64,000 nt of DNA from Macrobrachium rosenbergii (GCF_040412425.1 NC_089788.1:70110220-70174219), one strand, 5' to 3'; shown: positions 35,531 to 48,139, numbered from the stretch's first letter. The notes: generated by a model not told the origin, from the sequence alone. Numbers and translations: made by a program.

Positions 35531-36484
35531 AATAAAACTTGATGGATTTCCAAATGAAATTTGGTCACTAAAAATGTATTTCTAAAAAAAAAAAAATAAT
35601 AATAAATAAAACCTACCGAAACTCCGTCGTTTATCGCATAAAGTTTTGTAACGGTTTCGTTAGATTTAAGTATAGCTATTTTTCTCAGTAGTTCGGAGGG
35701 ATTAGTTTTCTTAAAAAAAAAAGCATTGATCATTAAATGTGGTCGTGTTTCGGTTGCAGAAGCCATGAGTAAACTACTTTTAATATTAATATAGGTCAAG
35801 CGTAGTTTGATTAAGTGTTGACAATGTTTTTTTTTTTTTATTTATTTACAAGAAGAAAGTCTCCCAGTTTTTTGCTGTAAAATTAATATAGCGGCAAATG
35901 AACCAAATCGCGACTTGTCCTCGTTATTCCATAATTACAAGTTGTAACTCAAATTTTACAAGGTAGAAAATTTTGTATCCAATATATCTATATATAGGAT
36001 ACCGTGCGTACGCGTTATACTTGAAAAAAGCATTTTTTTTGTCATGTAAATTTTATTCAAACTTCATTATTAGAGTAATAATTTTTATAAATGATTAATA
36101 CCCACGTTGAATTCAGGCATACTACTTTATTCACAGCATGCACGCTGACTACCCTCAAACCATTCATTAACGCATTCTTTTTTTTCCCTGACGTGTACGC
36201 CCCATAAATATTTATTTCGACCATTCACAGAAGGCAGGACGCGTAAAGCATAACTTGGTAATTGTTACGAACGTCCATTCAAAATATAGTTCAGAAATAT
36301 GAATGAGTCGACGTACATTTACTATCTTGACTCTCTTCTGTTTACGCTTAGTTCTCGAAAGACTCATTCTCCATATTTAGATGTAGCACGCCGATTCTGG
36401 TCGCTAAAGGAATTTTTTTTTCTAGCGTGCGTTTATGAATTTGTAGCGGTTTTTAGGGTTCTAACGAATAGTACTGTAATGGGT
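35531..36484. other. unique AT-rich DNA
   Basis: No gene. A-tract at 35585-35597 and T-tract at 35828-35840. Confidence 0.45.
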
Positions 36485-36519
36485 TTATATATATATATAT
36501 ATACAATATATATTTATAT

Positions 36520-36606
<87 letters not shown>
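36485..36606. repeat. (AT)n-(AC)n-(AT)n compound microsatellite
   Basis: Interrupted AT, a short AC run at 36520-36532, then pure AT to 36606. Confidence 0.97.
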
Positions 36607-36608
<2 letters not shown>

Positions 36609-37385
36609 CTTTTCTTTGTACTTCATTATATTTATCTGTAGCTGAAAACTTCTGGTTGTACATAACACCCCATTTTTTTTTTCTTTGAGTACAAAGGAAA
36701 ACTAGTTTATTTAGATATAACGTTGCCTGGCAATATATCATTTTACAGCAAAACATTTCATTTTAGTCTGGTAACATAATTCTGAGAAACTTAGAATAAG
36801 CGGAGTTCAAGGTGCAAAAATTCACATGTTGCTGGCTGGTGAAAGAATAAATTGGGACAAAAATTTACTTATCGCAGTCTAATTGAAAAGAATTATTGTG
36901 GATGCACGGAGGTGTAATAGATTTTTTTTCTTTTTTTTTTCTAAATAGTTCGATGCTTCCTCGATCCGATTTTAAATCTACAAACGTCTAATCTTTAAAA
37001 CGGCTGTTGTACCAAAGAATTTTTGCACACGTGTGTAACACGCTACATACCTTCTTCCGGTAAACTGAATTTTATTATTTCTATTTATTAACCAGAGTGA
37101 TCATTCTTTTAGAGCCTTATCATGATAGCGTCGATAAATATTTTTTTCATTTTTTCTAGTTTTTTATAGCAATGGCGGTTAGAAGTTGCTTCAGAGATAA
37201 GCTGATAGCATTTGTTCATGCGTTCGCGGTGGGTTAGATGACATTATTCACTTCAGTCTATTAATTCGCACACACAAACACTATACACACACACATATAT
37301 ATATAATTGAATTTTTCTCTCTTACAACAGCGTCGTGGTTATATAAAGATATTACGTCACAAATATCGTTAAATAACGAATTCAC
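36607..37385. other. unique noncoding DNA
   Basis: No gene. Short CA and TA runs at 37269-37305. Confidence 0.45.
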
Positions 37386-37549
37386 TATATCAGCAGCGGT
37401 CGAAGTCGAATCCTGGCCGGGTCATAAGCACTTATCAGTTATAATTCCGTCTGGGTGTAAATTATCCCTAAGGTATAGTGAATTACGTAGTTATTGAACG
37501 ATATTTAAGGATTCGCCTGTTCTTGATTTGTGAGTGAAAGTAAAGTGTG

Positions 37550-37625
<76 letters not shown>
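37386..37625 (+). mobile_element. tRNA-like SINE with (AT)n tail, copy 1
   Basis: A tRNA B-box-like string (agtcgaatcctgg) at about 37394-37406 is followed by gccgggtcataagcacttat and ataattccgtctgggtgtaa. The unit ends in a 75-bp pure AT array (37551-37625). A second copy lies in opposite orientation at 38454-38735, also ending in AT. Box A and target duplications are not clear. Confidence 0.65.
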
Positions 37626-37631
<6 letters not shown>

Positions 37632-37838
37632 CAAACTATACTTAGGTAATATTTTCCTATTAGTTTTAATGGCCAGAGAGAAATGTTTAACTGATTCCCA
37701 AATTTACCATTGAATTTGGAAATAATTGATAAAATTACATTGTACTACATGAATTGCCCCCGCATTAATTTGGCTAAGTAATTATTTTTCGAATTTCCCC
37801 GTCGAATCCAAACTGTTTATGGGTATGGAATGCTGGTG

Positions 37839-37840
<2 letters not shown>

Positions 37841-37912
<72 letters not shown>
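37841..37912. repeat. (CT)n microsatellite
   Basis: CT dinucleotides with a phase shift (ttct) near 37880. Confidence 0.97.
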
Positions 37913-37913
<1 letters not shown>

Positions 37914-38000
37914 GCTAAATTCCGTCCGCCATACCTGACTATCTGGAGCGTTCTTCATGCCTATAGGAATGATTTTATTTTCCGTGTCATTCCCGAATAG

Positions 38001-38002
<2 letters not shown>

Positions 38003-38057
<55 letters not shown>
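38003..38057. repeat. (GA)n microsatellite
   Basis: Pure GA. With the CT arrays at 37841 and 38314 it forms a CT-GA-CT alternation over 550 bp that could pair. Confidence 0.97.
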
Positions 38058-38060
<3 letters not shown>

Positions 38061-38170
38061 ACAGCAAACAGCAGCGGTGTGCATGAGTAGGAGTTAGGAG
38101 GAGGAGAAGGAGAAGAAGGAAGCAGGGCGCCATTTTTCCCGGAAGCTTCACATCCTGGATCAGGGGTGGC

Positions 38171-38220
38171 ATGTGTGTGTGTGTGTATGTGTGTATGTAT
38201 GTATGTATGTATGTGCGCGC
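38171..38220. repeat. (GT)n-(GTAT)n-(GC)n microsatellite
   Basis: GT run, then GTAT tetranucleotides, then gcgcgc. Confidence 0.93.
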
Positions 38221-38311
38221 CTTCCCTTCGGCGTCCCCACAAACCCCTAGTAGAGCATTCATGCAGTAGGAGTAGGACGAGGTCGAGATCTTGTTGATTC
38301 TCTTTTATGAG

Positions 38312-38313
<2 letters not shown>

Positions 38314-38394
<81 letters not shown>
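38314..38394. repeat. (CT)n microsatellite
   Basis: Pure CT dinucleotides. Confidence 0.97.
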
Positions 38395-38397
<3 letters not shown>

Positions 38398-38453
38398 GAA
38401 GCCTGTTTGCTTGCTGTCGATGAATTGGATCTATGATCTTGGTCCGCTTTTAG

Positions 38454-38735
<282 letters not shown>

Positions 38736-39294
38736 TAATTTAAAAATGCAGGATATGTAAAAAATATCCGAGATAACATTCTTCATCATGAATCATGTTG
38801 ACGTACCAATGCCATTCATTACCTTTCCACGAACATTGTGCAATGGTACAGAAATGGATCGCAAACAATTGAGTAGTAGACGTCTGTATGGAAACCGCAC
38901 GCCGCCGTTTGACCAAAGCAAGCAGAAGACCATGATGACGTATGAGCGCTAAATTAGCGGGAATTGATGGGCTCTCGCCATTGAAAACGAAGGCGTGAAT
39001 AACGGCAAAGGAAACAGGATGGAGGAGATGCGCTTGAATGAGGCATGGATAACTTTCGCTCTTCTTTCTCGGCTGTCATTGTTTCTGGGGATCGTTTCTG
39101 CTCGTTTCTGCATTTTCCCCCTCCGCTCCCCACCGCTCAACGGCTTATAGCGGGCGCTCGTTCTCTTCTGCTTGGGCACTATTCTGCTTTCGTGGAAATG
39201 CAATCGGGGCGTTGTGTGTTCAGAGACCTTGGTGTGAACCTGTCGCAGACATGTGTCTGCTTGTATGTATGTTTGTGCATAATATATAAAATTT
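38736..39294. other. unique non-repetitive DNA
   Basis: Mixed composition with no long frame. The part at 38860-39200 is free of simple repeats and contains words such as tgatgacgta. It could be regulatory, but nothing proves it. Confidence 0.35.
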
Positions 39295-39537
39295 GGGAAT
39301 GCTTCTAGAAATTGTATACGTGTCTTAATTTGTGGGTAAAGCCTGATCGAACCAGTGGTTTGGTCTACAGTATCTTGCGCGAAGGTGAAAGTAGTTCAGT
39401 TATAAAATTTCAGATTGTGTCTAGGAATTGCATAGGCATCTGTAAATTGTGCATCAGTGGCTAAAGCCTGATCGAACCAATGGTTTGGTCTTCAGTGGCG
39501 ACTCAGGGTGAAAGTATTTCAGTGTAAAATTACACGC
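39295..39537. repeat. two-copy tandem duplication of about 120 bp
   Basis: aaagcctgatcgaaccagtg and gtttggtctacagt at about 39340 recur as aaagcctgatcgaaccaatg and gtttggtcttcagt at about 39462. The flanking words (ctagaaattg/ctaggaattg, ggtgaaagta) follow in the same order. Confidence 0.9.
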
Positions 39538-39982
39538 AATGACATCTGCGTTATCACATGGAATTTTTTTTATAATTCGAAGTGCTAGGTCATTGAGCTC
39601 ATGATTTGAATGATTAGGTCAGTAAGAAGAATTCCAAGTGTAAAATCGTCGTTGGTTCCGACGGGAATAACAAAAAGTAATCGTTTATCGCAATGCATTG
39701 CCTGTGCCGGCCGTTCGGCCTTTGCAAATGTTTTCTTCTGCTAGGCAAGCCTGGTAGTAGTCTCGGAATCATTGTCGAACAGCACTGTGTTGTGGGAGCA
39801 GTGTAAGATGATTTAATGTAAATCTCTGCAAAGCGTGCACATAATTGTTGCATGCAATTTTGATGTTCCCTTTTATCCAAAGCCATTTTTAAATTTCTGG
39901 AAAGAGGATTGCTGTTTAGCAACGTTCTCGGCATCAGTCATTTTCATTCACTTTGAGGCTGCTCAGTAGGCTACAGCCTCGA

Positions 39983-39984
<2 letters not shown>

Positions 39985-40058
<74 letters not shown>
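39985..40058. repeat. (CT)n microsatellite
   Basis: Pure dinucleotides. Confidence 0.97.
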
Positions 40059-40064
<6 letters not shown>

Positions 40065-41088
40065 GATACACGGCGTGTTTCACAGTTGCATATCATGCTC
40101 AGTCTTGTGCAATATGTTGTGTTTAGCATTTCGTTTCCTTCAAATTGTCCTCATTTCATGGGTAATATGACGTAGAAGTAAAAAAAAAATTGTTGGTTTT
40201 AAAGGCGTTACAGAATAGAGTGGAAATTTTACTACTGTAATTATGTCCCCATCCAGTTTCAGTTTAGATCATGGATGTTCGACTCAAGACGAAGATTTTG
40301 CTTTTTCCCAGCAGCGTTTTATGTTTACCCTTTTTGCTTGCACGCCTTTGTGTGTGTGTGTGTGTGTGTTTGAGCGCCAGTTTCACCTTAACGTGTTTTG
40401 TTTTCATAGCCTATCCTCTGCAGATACACCAGTTTCTACTATAGCTGCGACCTGATGGATTTTCATTATTTCTTTCTATTCTGGGGCATTTTTTGCTTGC
40501 TCAGTAGTCTACTTCGTATTCCTTATTAATTTAACAGTTTGTTTTAAGAAAACCGATTATGATCTCGATTTCAACATTTCTTTTTCCCATCCATCTTACG
40601 TATGGTCGAGGACGATGAATTGGTAGTGTATTGTTGCAACTTCACACGGCGCTATTATTGGTGATATGTGATGTAACGGACAATATTCATGAAATATATG
40701 GAATGCATATGCGTACAGTAATAATATATACAGTAATCCACAGTTATGTATTATGGAAATACGTAGTCTTTTCGGGTTTGTTTAAAACTCACTTTTCGGT
40801 TGAGGTACTTCCGATTTATGCAAAAATCTAGGGAGCTAATAACTGTGGCCATCTTCGTGTTTTATCATTCATGTCATAAGTTCAAAAGAGATCTTTTGAT
40901 TAGTTTGAGTTTTTCCTGGAGTGCAGAATCTTCGTCCTTTCTTTATTGTCGTTGTAGATGCAGGGACCAAATTTTTTTGAAGGTAGTCACTCTGGTGTAA
41001 CTTATATTGGCTTGTTTAGGATAATTAACGTTTGTCATATTTTTGTAACTCGAATGGATTTTGTATGTGCGTAATTATAATTACACAT

Positions 41089-41093
<5 letters not shown>
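40059..41093. other. unique noncoding DNA
   Basis: A short GT run at 40349-40368. No gene recognised. Confidence 0.45.

Positions 41094-41183
<90 letters not shown>
41094..41183. repeat. (AT)n microsatellite
   Basis: Pure AT. On the minus strand it follows a 57-codon open stretch (41353 to about 41184) beginning MALQSGTTTAAYGSRNEPRT that might belong to an AT-tailed element, by analogy with the SINE copies at 37 and 38 kb. I see only one copy here. Confidence 0.95.
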
Positions 41184-41184
<1 letters not shown>

Positions 41185-43018
41185 CCTCTTGTTCTATGTT
41201 GAATGCCCTTCTGTGATTTAAAGGGTACGGTATATTGGTAAAAATTTCAAGGCCTCCTTTTCTTATGTCCAAGACAAGGACATCATGGCGAGGAGTCCGC
41301 GGTTCGTTTCTGGAACCGTAGGCGGCAGTAGTTGTTCCAGATTGCAACGCCATTTCGGTTGAAGTGGGATAGCTTTGAGCCAGTTGTTCAGATGAGTGTG
41401 AGTGATGGGGGAAAGAGAATTTTACTCTGTAAAAAGAAATTCAATTCGCCAAAAAATGGGTCAGAGTGTGTTGCTTGCTACGAAAATTTCATGTGCTGCA
41501 TTCGGAGATTGACGAGTCCAGAACCTGTGCTCATGGCAAATCAAAGTAGACTAGGTAAAATGTACCACGTTCTCTTAACATTAGTGCTGATTTGTGACAT
41601 CAAAATTGCTTGTCACGTTGTCTTGAGATCGATGCTATGCTTGTTATCCCCTACGTACAGCTATGGATATTATCTCTTTTCTTGTGTATGCATGTAGACC
41701 AGTATGGACTGTGTAGAATCTTGGGTACTTTAGTTGGTAGCTTTAAAGATTAGAATGCAAATAAGACGTATATATTTGTGAGGCTATTGAAAGCAAGAGG
41801 TGAATTCGTTTAGTTGGTATAAATAAGTTCATTCCTCGTAAGGAAAGCGAATTTTGAAAGGATTTGATAACGCTGTATATATTAACTTACCCGAGGCTGT
41901 AGTTTTGTAGAGTGAAAAATTTTCATTAGGGAAGTCCACATCTCCAGTATAGACAAAAAATTAGTAAATTATTGTAGTAAGCTAAAGTAAACTCGCAACG
42001 ACGATCTCAGGGTATCCCAAATTTTGAACAACGATTTTCTCTTACGCTGACGACCTGGTCTTCTGAACCAAATCTTGTGGATAGTGTGCAGTAGAATCGG
42101 ACCCAGTGTGCAACATCAATATTAAAAGAATAGCGTCTTAATAATAAACCTTGTTCATTTTTCAAGTGATGACACACTTACAGATGGCGCTTGTATTCAG
42201 TTTTTAGCAGATGACAGGCAGTCGCGTTAAAATATGCAAGGAAGTGTGTTGAGAATTACAGCAATCCGAAAAATGCCAGTAGGACTACCGTTATTACGCT
42301 TTAAGCTCTCTAAACTAAGATTCTTTGTTTGTATCGCCTGCGTGCTTGCGGCAACGTTACTAAGGTTTGTGTGCGTGTTATCAAATCCGCCGGTAAATTC
42401 ATAAAATGATGCATTGGTCCATTAGTATTCCTCCCTGATTATCTGAAGCAAGATTTTTTTGTTTTTTTGTTATATTGCTTAAATTGATACACGCCTTAAC
42501 CAGAACGATAAGAGAATAAGTAAAAGAGAATGAATATTTCCCGGAAGGAATATTCATCAACAACACAGATAAGAATTTTTTTTTATCCAGCGAGGATTGA
42601 GGCGTGTTGTAAGACAAGCTTATCTAAAGTTCACATATTTCTTTCTTATTGTAGTTCCCAAGTATTTCTATGTTTTGTTTTCCACTGTCGCAAAATAATG
42701 ACACTATAAACTTTATTACTAAAAGTAAAATGAGTGCATTAATACATAATAGTCTAATTAGTCCAATTTTTATTATACAAACAATTATTCAAATTTCCTG
42801 TGGTTTTTCCTTGGGTAGAATTTGAAACTGAAATTATATATATACTGTATATATATATATTATATTTATATGTTTTTCTTTTCCTTTTTAAATGCTGTAG
42901 TTTCCTTAAGCATCTCAATATAGCTCCAAGTTACACTTGACTTCAACGTGGCCTTAAGCAATCCCTTGGCCTCTCCGTAATCAGCTTGCCGTGGTAACGG
43001 TTATTCGTTACTGATAGG
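41184..43018. other. unique noncoding DNA, 1.8 kb
   Basis: No recognised gene. A frame at 41392-41697 is open for about 100 codons from an internal ATG but resembles no known protein. A short interrupted AT run lies at 42835-42862. Confidence 0.4.

Positions 43019-43072
<54 letters not shown>
43019..43072. repeat. (CT)n microsatellite
   Basis: Pure dinucleotides at the left edge of a tRNA-like unit. Confidence 0.97.
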
Positions 43073-43073
<1 letters not shown>

Positions 43074-43332
43074 GGCCGGTGCATCATGGAATTCACCGGT
43101 GATGCGTCGAAGGTGTGTTCACCCTATTTATGGCCGCGTAGCTCACAAACCAGATGACCAATGTTCGATTCCGTAACCGGACGAGGGGGAGGTAATATGG
43201 GGGCGAAGTATTGTTGGTCGTGAGTCGATTGTTGTGGGTTGCAGCCTGGGGTATAAAGAGACGAGGAGACGCGACTGGGTAGTACATCGTCGAGAAGGTC
43301 ATCGTTACCCACGTGGGTGAATCCATTCATAA

Positions 43333-43336
<4 letters not shown>
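43073..43336 (+). mobile_element. tRNA-like repeat unit between two (CT)n arrays
   Basis: 43132-43180 resembles a decayed tRNA: gtagctcac at the box-A position and tgttcgattccg at the B-box position (43162-43173). The left end holds an inverted pair, gcatca..ccggtg. The right end has the palindrome acccacgtgggt (43309-43320). A SINE is a reasonable guess, but only one copy is present in the window. Confidence 0.35.

Positions 43337-43363
<27 letters not shown>
43337..43363. repeat. short (CT)n microsatellite
   Basis: TC dinucleotides at the right edge of the tRNA-like unit. Confidence 0.92.
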
Positions 43364-43479
43364 AGGTATTTAATAGCATATTCTGAAGAAGTCTTAAGAA
43401 ACGTTCTGTTTTCCTTGATGCGTATGAATGTACCTTGTAGACTTTTAGTGTCACCTCCTTGTAAAGTGTAGAGTGGGGG

Positions 43480-43501
43480 GAGAGAGAGAGAGAGAGAGAG
43501 A
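43480..43501. repeat. short (GA)n microsatellite
   Basis: GA dinucleotides after a gtgggggg run. Confidence 0.9.
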
Positions 43502-44687
43502 AAGTGTCGGCCGTTATTTTATAGATCTTATCGATCTTATCTAATCCCTGTGGCTCTTATCTCCTCCGCCTGTGAAGAGTGGAATGCTGAGTCGATGCCT
43601 CCTACTCTTGTTCATTCACAACTCGTAGAGGGTAATGCGGTTGGGTCATTCATAACGGACGCCTCTGCTATATTTACTATCGGGTTTGGCTGCGTAAGAG
43701 TATCAAGGCGCGCGAGATGGCGTACGCTTTTAATCTTTTAAAAATGGTCTGGCGTCGCATCAGGAAGTTCTTAGAGATTGCTATCCCTATGTCAGGTACA
43801 TTTTTTTTTATTTCAAGTATATTTTGTTGTCTGATTTAAAATCAGGTGTCATTAGCCGATCGAGATCATGTTAGAAATATGCCAAATGATCGTCATGTAC
43901 TTTGTTTTTTCCACTTTCGTAGTGGTTTACCGGCAGAATTTTTATCGTAAGGGAGAGTGTGCGTGTGTGTGTGTGTTTTCGTCCGTGTAGGTGTTTCTTA
44001 CTTGAAGTGTTGCAGCAGTTCATTTTCTGTCATATCAAGCTGCCTTATATCTCTTTATAGAGGGCGCGGGATCCGCTTTTCTCCGCGTTTCTAATCGCAT
44101 TTGAAATTTCCAGGGCACTGTAGTTATCTGGTCCTCAAGGTGGCATTTGACGTCACGTGGAGAGAGAGAGAGAGTGGACTCTTATGCTCGCTTGAGCCGT
44201 TAACATTTTCAGCTTCTTCAAATTAGTTCAAACTGCCGTCCCTGCGACCAGGATAGGGTCGCAATCGGGGACAAAGTTTAGCGTAGAATGTCTGGGACGA
44301 ATTTTGGTAGGATGTAGCTACTCCCAAGTTTAGCTGGGTGGCACGGGCGGGCATTGAGGGCCGTGAGCTTTCTGTTATTTTTTTAGCCTTCGATTTAGAT
44401 ATTCTCAGAAAATAATTTCTTAGCATTTCTTCTGCATGATAATAATTTCTCGGCATTTCTTCTGCCGCGTAAATCTTGAAGAATAATATGCCGGTAATGA
44501 CCTCACCTTTATAGTTTCAAGATTGCTTAGGTGACCTTTTGCCTTGTACAGTTGTATAGCGCTTGAGAATTGGTCATATAACTACAAAATTTCCATAACA
44601 TATTCTTCTGTTTATAACTTATGTAACTTACATTCTGCTGGTTTAATCAGCTACATTGGCATGAAAAGATCCAATTACCCTATTTGG

Positions 44688-44689
<2 letters not shown>
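43502..44689. other. unique noncoding DNA
   Basis: Short GT run at 43960-43976 and GA run at 44160-44174. A small duplication, aataatttct..gcatttcttctgc, lies at about 44410-44465. No gene recognised. Confidence 0.4.

Positions 44690-44729
<40 letters not shown>
44690..44729. repeat. poly(T) tract
   Basis: About 40 consecutive T. Confidence 0.95.
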
Positions 44730-44730
<1 letters not shown>

Positions 44731-45043
44731 ACCATGTGAAAAAGAGATAAGAAGCATGATTGCCGCTCTTAGGTCCTCATGTTAGAAGTGCTTTCTAAAT
44801 CTGGTAACTTTGATGCCCACCGTGTAATTTATGGGCGTCTTTGCCCAATATGCCGTTTCATATAGGTTTATTACGCTAGTAATTACCGCGTTTTTTCTAG
44901 TAAACTTGTTAAAGTGAACCAGAGACCGATCACACTGATGTTATTGGTATCGATACCAGTCGTCGCCGGTGCTCCGTTATCTCATTGCCCTTTTGACTTG
45001 ACGATCCTTTTCCCCCTGTGCCTTGCCTAAGTATTCACGTTTG

Positions 45044-45306
45044 CCCCATTACTAAAGGTTCTTTGCAGCGTCCCCTCGACCCCTAGCTGCAACCCCTTTC
45101 AGTCCTTTTACTGTACCTCCATTCATATCTTTCTTCCATCTTGCTGTCCACCCTCTCCTAACAATTATTTCAAAGTGCAGCTGCAAGATTTTCCTCCTGT
45201 TACACCTTTCAGATCTACCTACTCTCAATTTCCTTTCCAAGGCTGAATAACCTCATAGGTCCCAGTGCTTGGCCTTTGGCCTAAACTCCATAGTCCATTC
45301 CACTCC
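45044..45306 (+). mobile_element. SINE-like retroposon, family A, copy 5, 5'-truncated
   Basis: Begins within the head (cattactaaaggttctttgc) and continues through caccctctcctaacaatt to cctcataggtcccagtgctt. It ends near ccattccactccc. The head hairpin is missing. Confidence 0.85.
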
Positions 45307-45770
45307 CTTTTTATTATAGTTGCAGTAGTAATCGATTTACATTTTATATGTGCAACGTATCTCTCTTATGCATAAACCTATTGGTGGTATTTTAGCGTTT
45401 GACTTACTGCGGAGTAGACCTAGATATTATAACAAAAGAAACGACAGGAAGAACTACCTTTGCTTTAGTTGGGTTCGATGCTGTTTATCTGGATGTGGTA
45501 CCGGTAATTTTGATTCTTGAGTGAGGGTGGAGACAAGTTTTGATGTCGGGCTTATTACTTCAACGTTTGCCTGGTTAAGACTTGCGCAAAAGTAGAAGTT
45601 AATGTAAGAAGAAAAGTGTGAAACTCAATGGACTTGAGATGCTTGTTTCTGTGTTCGCGTGCTCAAAGGGTTAGCTTGATTTCAGGGTTGCATTTAGTTT
45701 TGAAACGAATATAGTAGAAACCTATGAAAAACGCTTAACAGCAAGCGACAAGGAGAAAGAGAAACTATGC
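45307..45770. other. unique noncoding DNA
   Basis: No feature recognised. Confidence 0.4.

Positions 45771-45850
<80 letters not shown>
45771..45850. repeat. (TTA)n microsatellite
   Basis: TTA trinucleotides with one TAG interruption near 45785. Confidence 0.97.
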
Positions 45851-45852
<2 letters not shown>

Positions 45853-45924
45853 CCGTTGCTCGTGATATCATAACTCTGGTTACACGTTATTCGTAGATGT
45901 TAGTGTTCTGTAATTAAGCTTGAA

Positions 45925-46165
45925 GAAGGATACGCTGTCCAATAATAATTCGTCATCTATCAGGTTAATATTAATCTTTTAGTTGAATTTAAGCTTGAAA
46001 ATATATGCCATCCTATAATATGCTGTCCAGTAATAATTCGTCATCTATCAGGAAGTCAGTATTAATATTTTTGTGAAATTTAATAATGAAAAAAAATATA
46101 TTATACCTATGCTGTCCAGTTGTCATCTATCAGGAGGTCGGTATAAATCTTTTATCACGCTTTGG
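45925..46165. repeat. three-copy tandem repeat of about 90-100 bp
   Basis: The phrases gctgtccagtaataattcgt and catctatcagg recur at about 45933, 46023 and 46111, each followed by tattaatattt-like and gaatttaa words. The third copy is shortened and abuts the LINE-like unit. Confidence 0.85.
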
Positions 46166-46169
46166 ATGT

Positions 46170-46423
46170 CGTGCAATTGGTACTTGAGAAGTTCAAGCGA
46201 AGATGCAATGCATTTCTACCCTAATACTAGTCTCCTTGCATTTGAAGGCATTTTTTATATATTTATCAATTTATGAATTTTTTTTCAATAAGTGAGATCT
46301 CTTCTTTCTGTATTTCCCTTTACTTCCTCTAACTTCTTCCTAATGAACACCATATTCTTTGGAAGCTTAATTTCAAGTCAGTGGCCCCCCGTCGGCTTTT
46401 TCCATATGGATAGGTATCATCTA

Positions 46424-46457
<34 letters not shown>
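46170..46457 (+). mobile_element. 3' end of a LINE-like retroposon, copy 2
   Basis: The frame end is intact: VQLVLEKFKRRCNAFLP, then a stop at 46222-46224. Copy 1 at 29740-30160 carries the matching QLELQKF..RRC.ALLP. The UTR words ttctttctgtatttcccttt and attctttggaagctt are shared. It ends in (AAT)n at 46427-46457. 5'-truncated. Confidence 0.7.
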
Positions 46458-46802
46458 TGCTTATCCTTAACCGCAAGCATCAGCCAGTATGTCATTGATA
46501 CGCTATATGCGCCATTTATGCATCCAAGAGTAATGCACTTTAATGCGAGGAATATTTCAGTGCTCTGTAATTACTCGTTACTCATCTCTGAAATTGCCGG
46601 GGTTAGGTATTGCGGCTTGTTTGTAATTACGCCTCCGATGTATTTCCATTCATTTAGTGGAAAGAACTTGCGGTTTAGTATCGTGTCTGTCATTTAAAAT
46701 CCATAGGGCGGCAGGCTAATCATTTACTAACACGTGCTATACTAATCGAGGTATGATCTCTGGTTCAGATTTCTTCGTACACCCGAACTCCCAGGTTGCT
46801 TT

Positions 46803-46806
<4 letters not shown>
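46458..46806. other. unique noncoding DNA
   Basis: No feature recognised. Confidence 0.4.

Positions 46807-46848
<42 letters not shown>
46807..46848. repeat. (CT)n microsatellite
   Basis: Pure dinucleotides. Confidence 0.97.
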
Positions 46849-46851
<3 letters not shown>

Positions 46852-46924
46852 AAATCAAACTATGTAATTTGCCGTCCGCTTCCGATTCCCGTGAGTTCCA
46901 GCCAAACTCCCATCGTCATCTTTT

Positions 46925-47625
46925 CCCCCCCCCCATAAAACTGTAACCATAACTGACGTGTTCCATATCTGCGATTGATTTTATCGACTGAAAGAAAAAA
47001 AAAATCCCCCTCATTTTCCTTACGAATGGAATTCTGCCTTCCTTTCGTAGAGTTTTATAGAGAGAGAGATTTTTTTTATGATTTATATAGTAGCCCGCAG
47101 TACGATTCGATTCCGTTTATTTGTGAATGCTTGTTATAAAGATAGGTACCGTACCATGTAATTTCATTTTGTTATCGACTGGAAAAAATTACCGATTTAT
47201 CTAGTAGCATTTTTACAACGATTTTATTCTGGTAATTGTTCTATATAGTATCTCACAGCACGATTCGCATCCGTGTGTTTACAGATAGTTTCTGTAGTTA
47301 TGCTAAATGTAACTTGTAAGTTTCTGTTAACGACTGGTAAGATTTTTTTCCCCCCGATTACCCATACGAATGAAGAGGGAAATTCAGCCTCTCTTGCATA
47401 GCATATTTAAAAAGATTTTTGTCTGGTAATTGTTTTATATTGTACAGTATATCTCAGTGCGATTCACACCAGTGTATTTAAATAAAGGCAGTGCCACGTA
47501 GGAAAGAGAAACGACGGAACTATTTATATAGTCATCACGTTCCATATTTTCGTGATTCAGTTATACACCAGTGTATTTATGGATACTTATTATAGATACT
47601 ATAAATGTGCCGTGTAATTTTGTTG
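46925..47625. repeat. long-period degenerate tandem repeat, about 155-200 bp
   Basis: Shared blocks recur in order: atcgactg..aagattttttt-ccccc-cgaatg (46984, 47174 partial, 47329), tctggtaattgtt-tatat (47230, 47418), and agcacgattcgcatccgtgt-like (47104, 47259, 47460). Units have drifted a lot, so the limits are approximate. Confidence 0.6.
47533..47562 (-). mobile_element. 30-bp end fragment shared with the 62-kb element
   Basis: Exactly the reverse complement of 61994-62023. The match extends imperfectly into tatttatata on one side and acac on the other. Probably the terminus of a dispersed element. Confidence 0.6.
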
Positions 47626-47898
47626 TATTTCTTCCTAGTTGCCATGATGTTGCCGATGACGACGAGGGTTAAAGGTATTATAAGCGGAGGAACGGTGTTG
47701 GCTAGGGGAGAAGGAATTCACTTGGCTACCATATTTCCGATCTATATTCGCCCGTGTCCGTTTACTATCACCGACTCCGTGGAGGAGGAGGAGGGGGAGG
47801 GGGAGGGAGTCCCAGAGATACTGTGGGGGGGGTCGCGTTGTATACAACGTAGCTCTCCTCTCTCTTTCTCTGTCTCTCTTTCTCTCTTATCGTCATAG

Positions 47899-47904
<6 letters not shown>

Positions 47905-47965
<61 letters not shown>
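47905..47965. repeat. (CT)n microsatellite
   Basis: First and leftmost of five long CT arrays within 850 bp. Preceded by a G-rich patch (47779-47832) and by interrupted CT. Confidence 0.97.
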
Positions 47966-47969
<4 letters not shown>

Positions 47970-48086
47970 AGTTTGCCTTTTCCCGTGCCTCTACGTTCTT
48001 TCCCTCCCTCTCTTTCCCCTTTGCAATCTAATCCTCCCCTCTTTTTCCTCCCATTCCCTACTATCTTCCCTCCCCTTTCTCTCTCC

Positions 48087-48087
<1 letters not shown>

Positions 48088-48136
<49 letters not shown>
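48088..48136. repeat. (CT)n microsatellite
   Basis: Second array of the cluster. The DNA before it (47966-48087) is C/T-rich but irregular. Confidence 0.97.

Positions 48137-48139
<3 letters not shown>

Noticed and set aside
41332..41697. 121-codon plus frame
   Set aside because: Its first codon is not ATG, and I recognise no domain in the remainder.
43132..43180. Functional tRNA gene
   Set aside because: The B-box-like and box-A-like strings are there, but I cannot form a full cloverleaf with matching acceptor arms.
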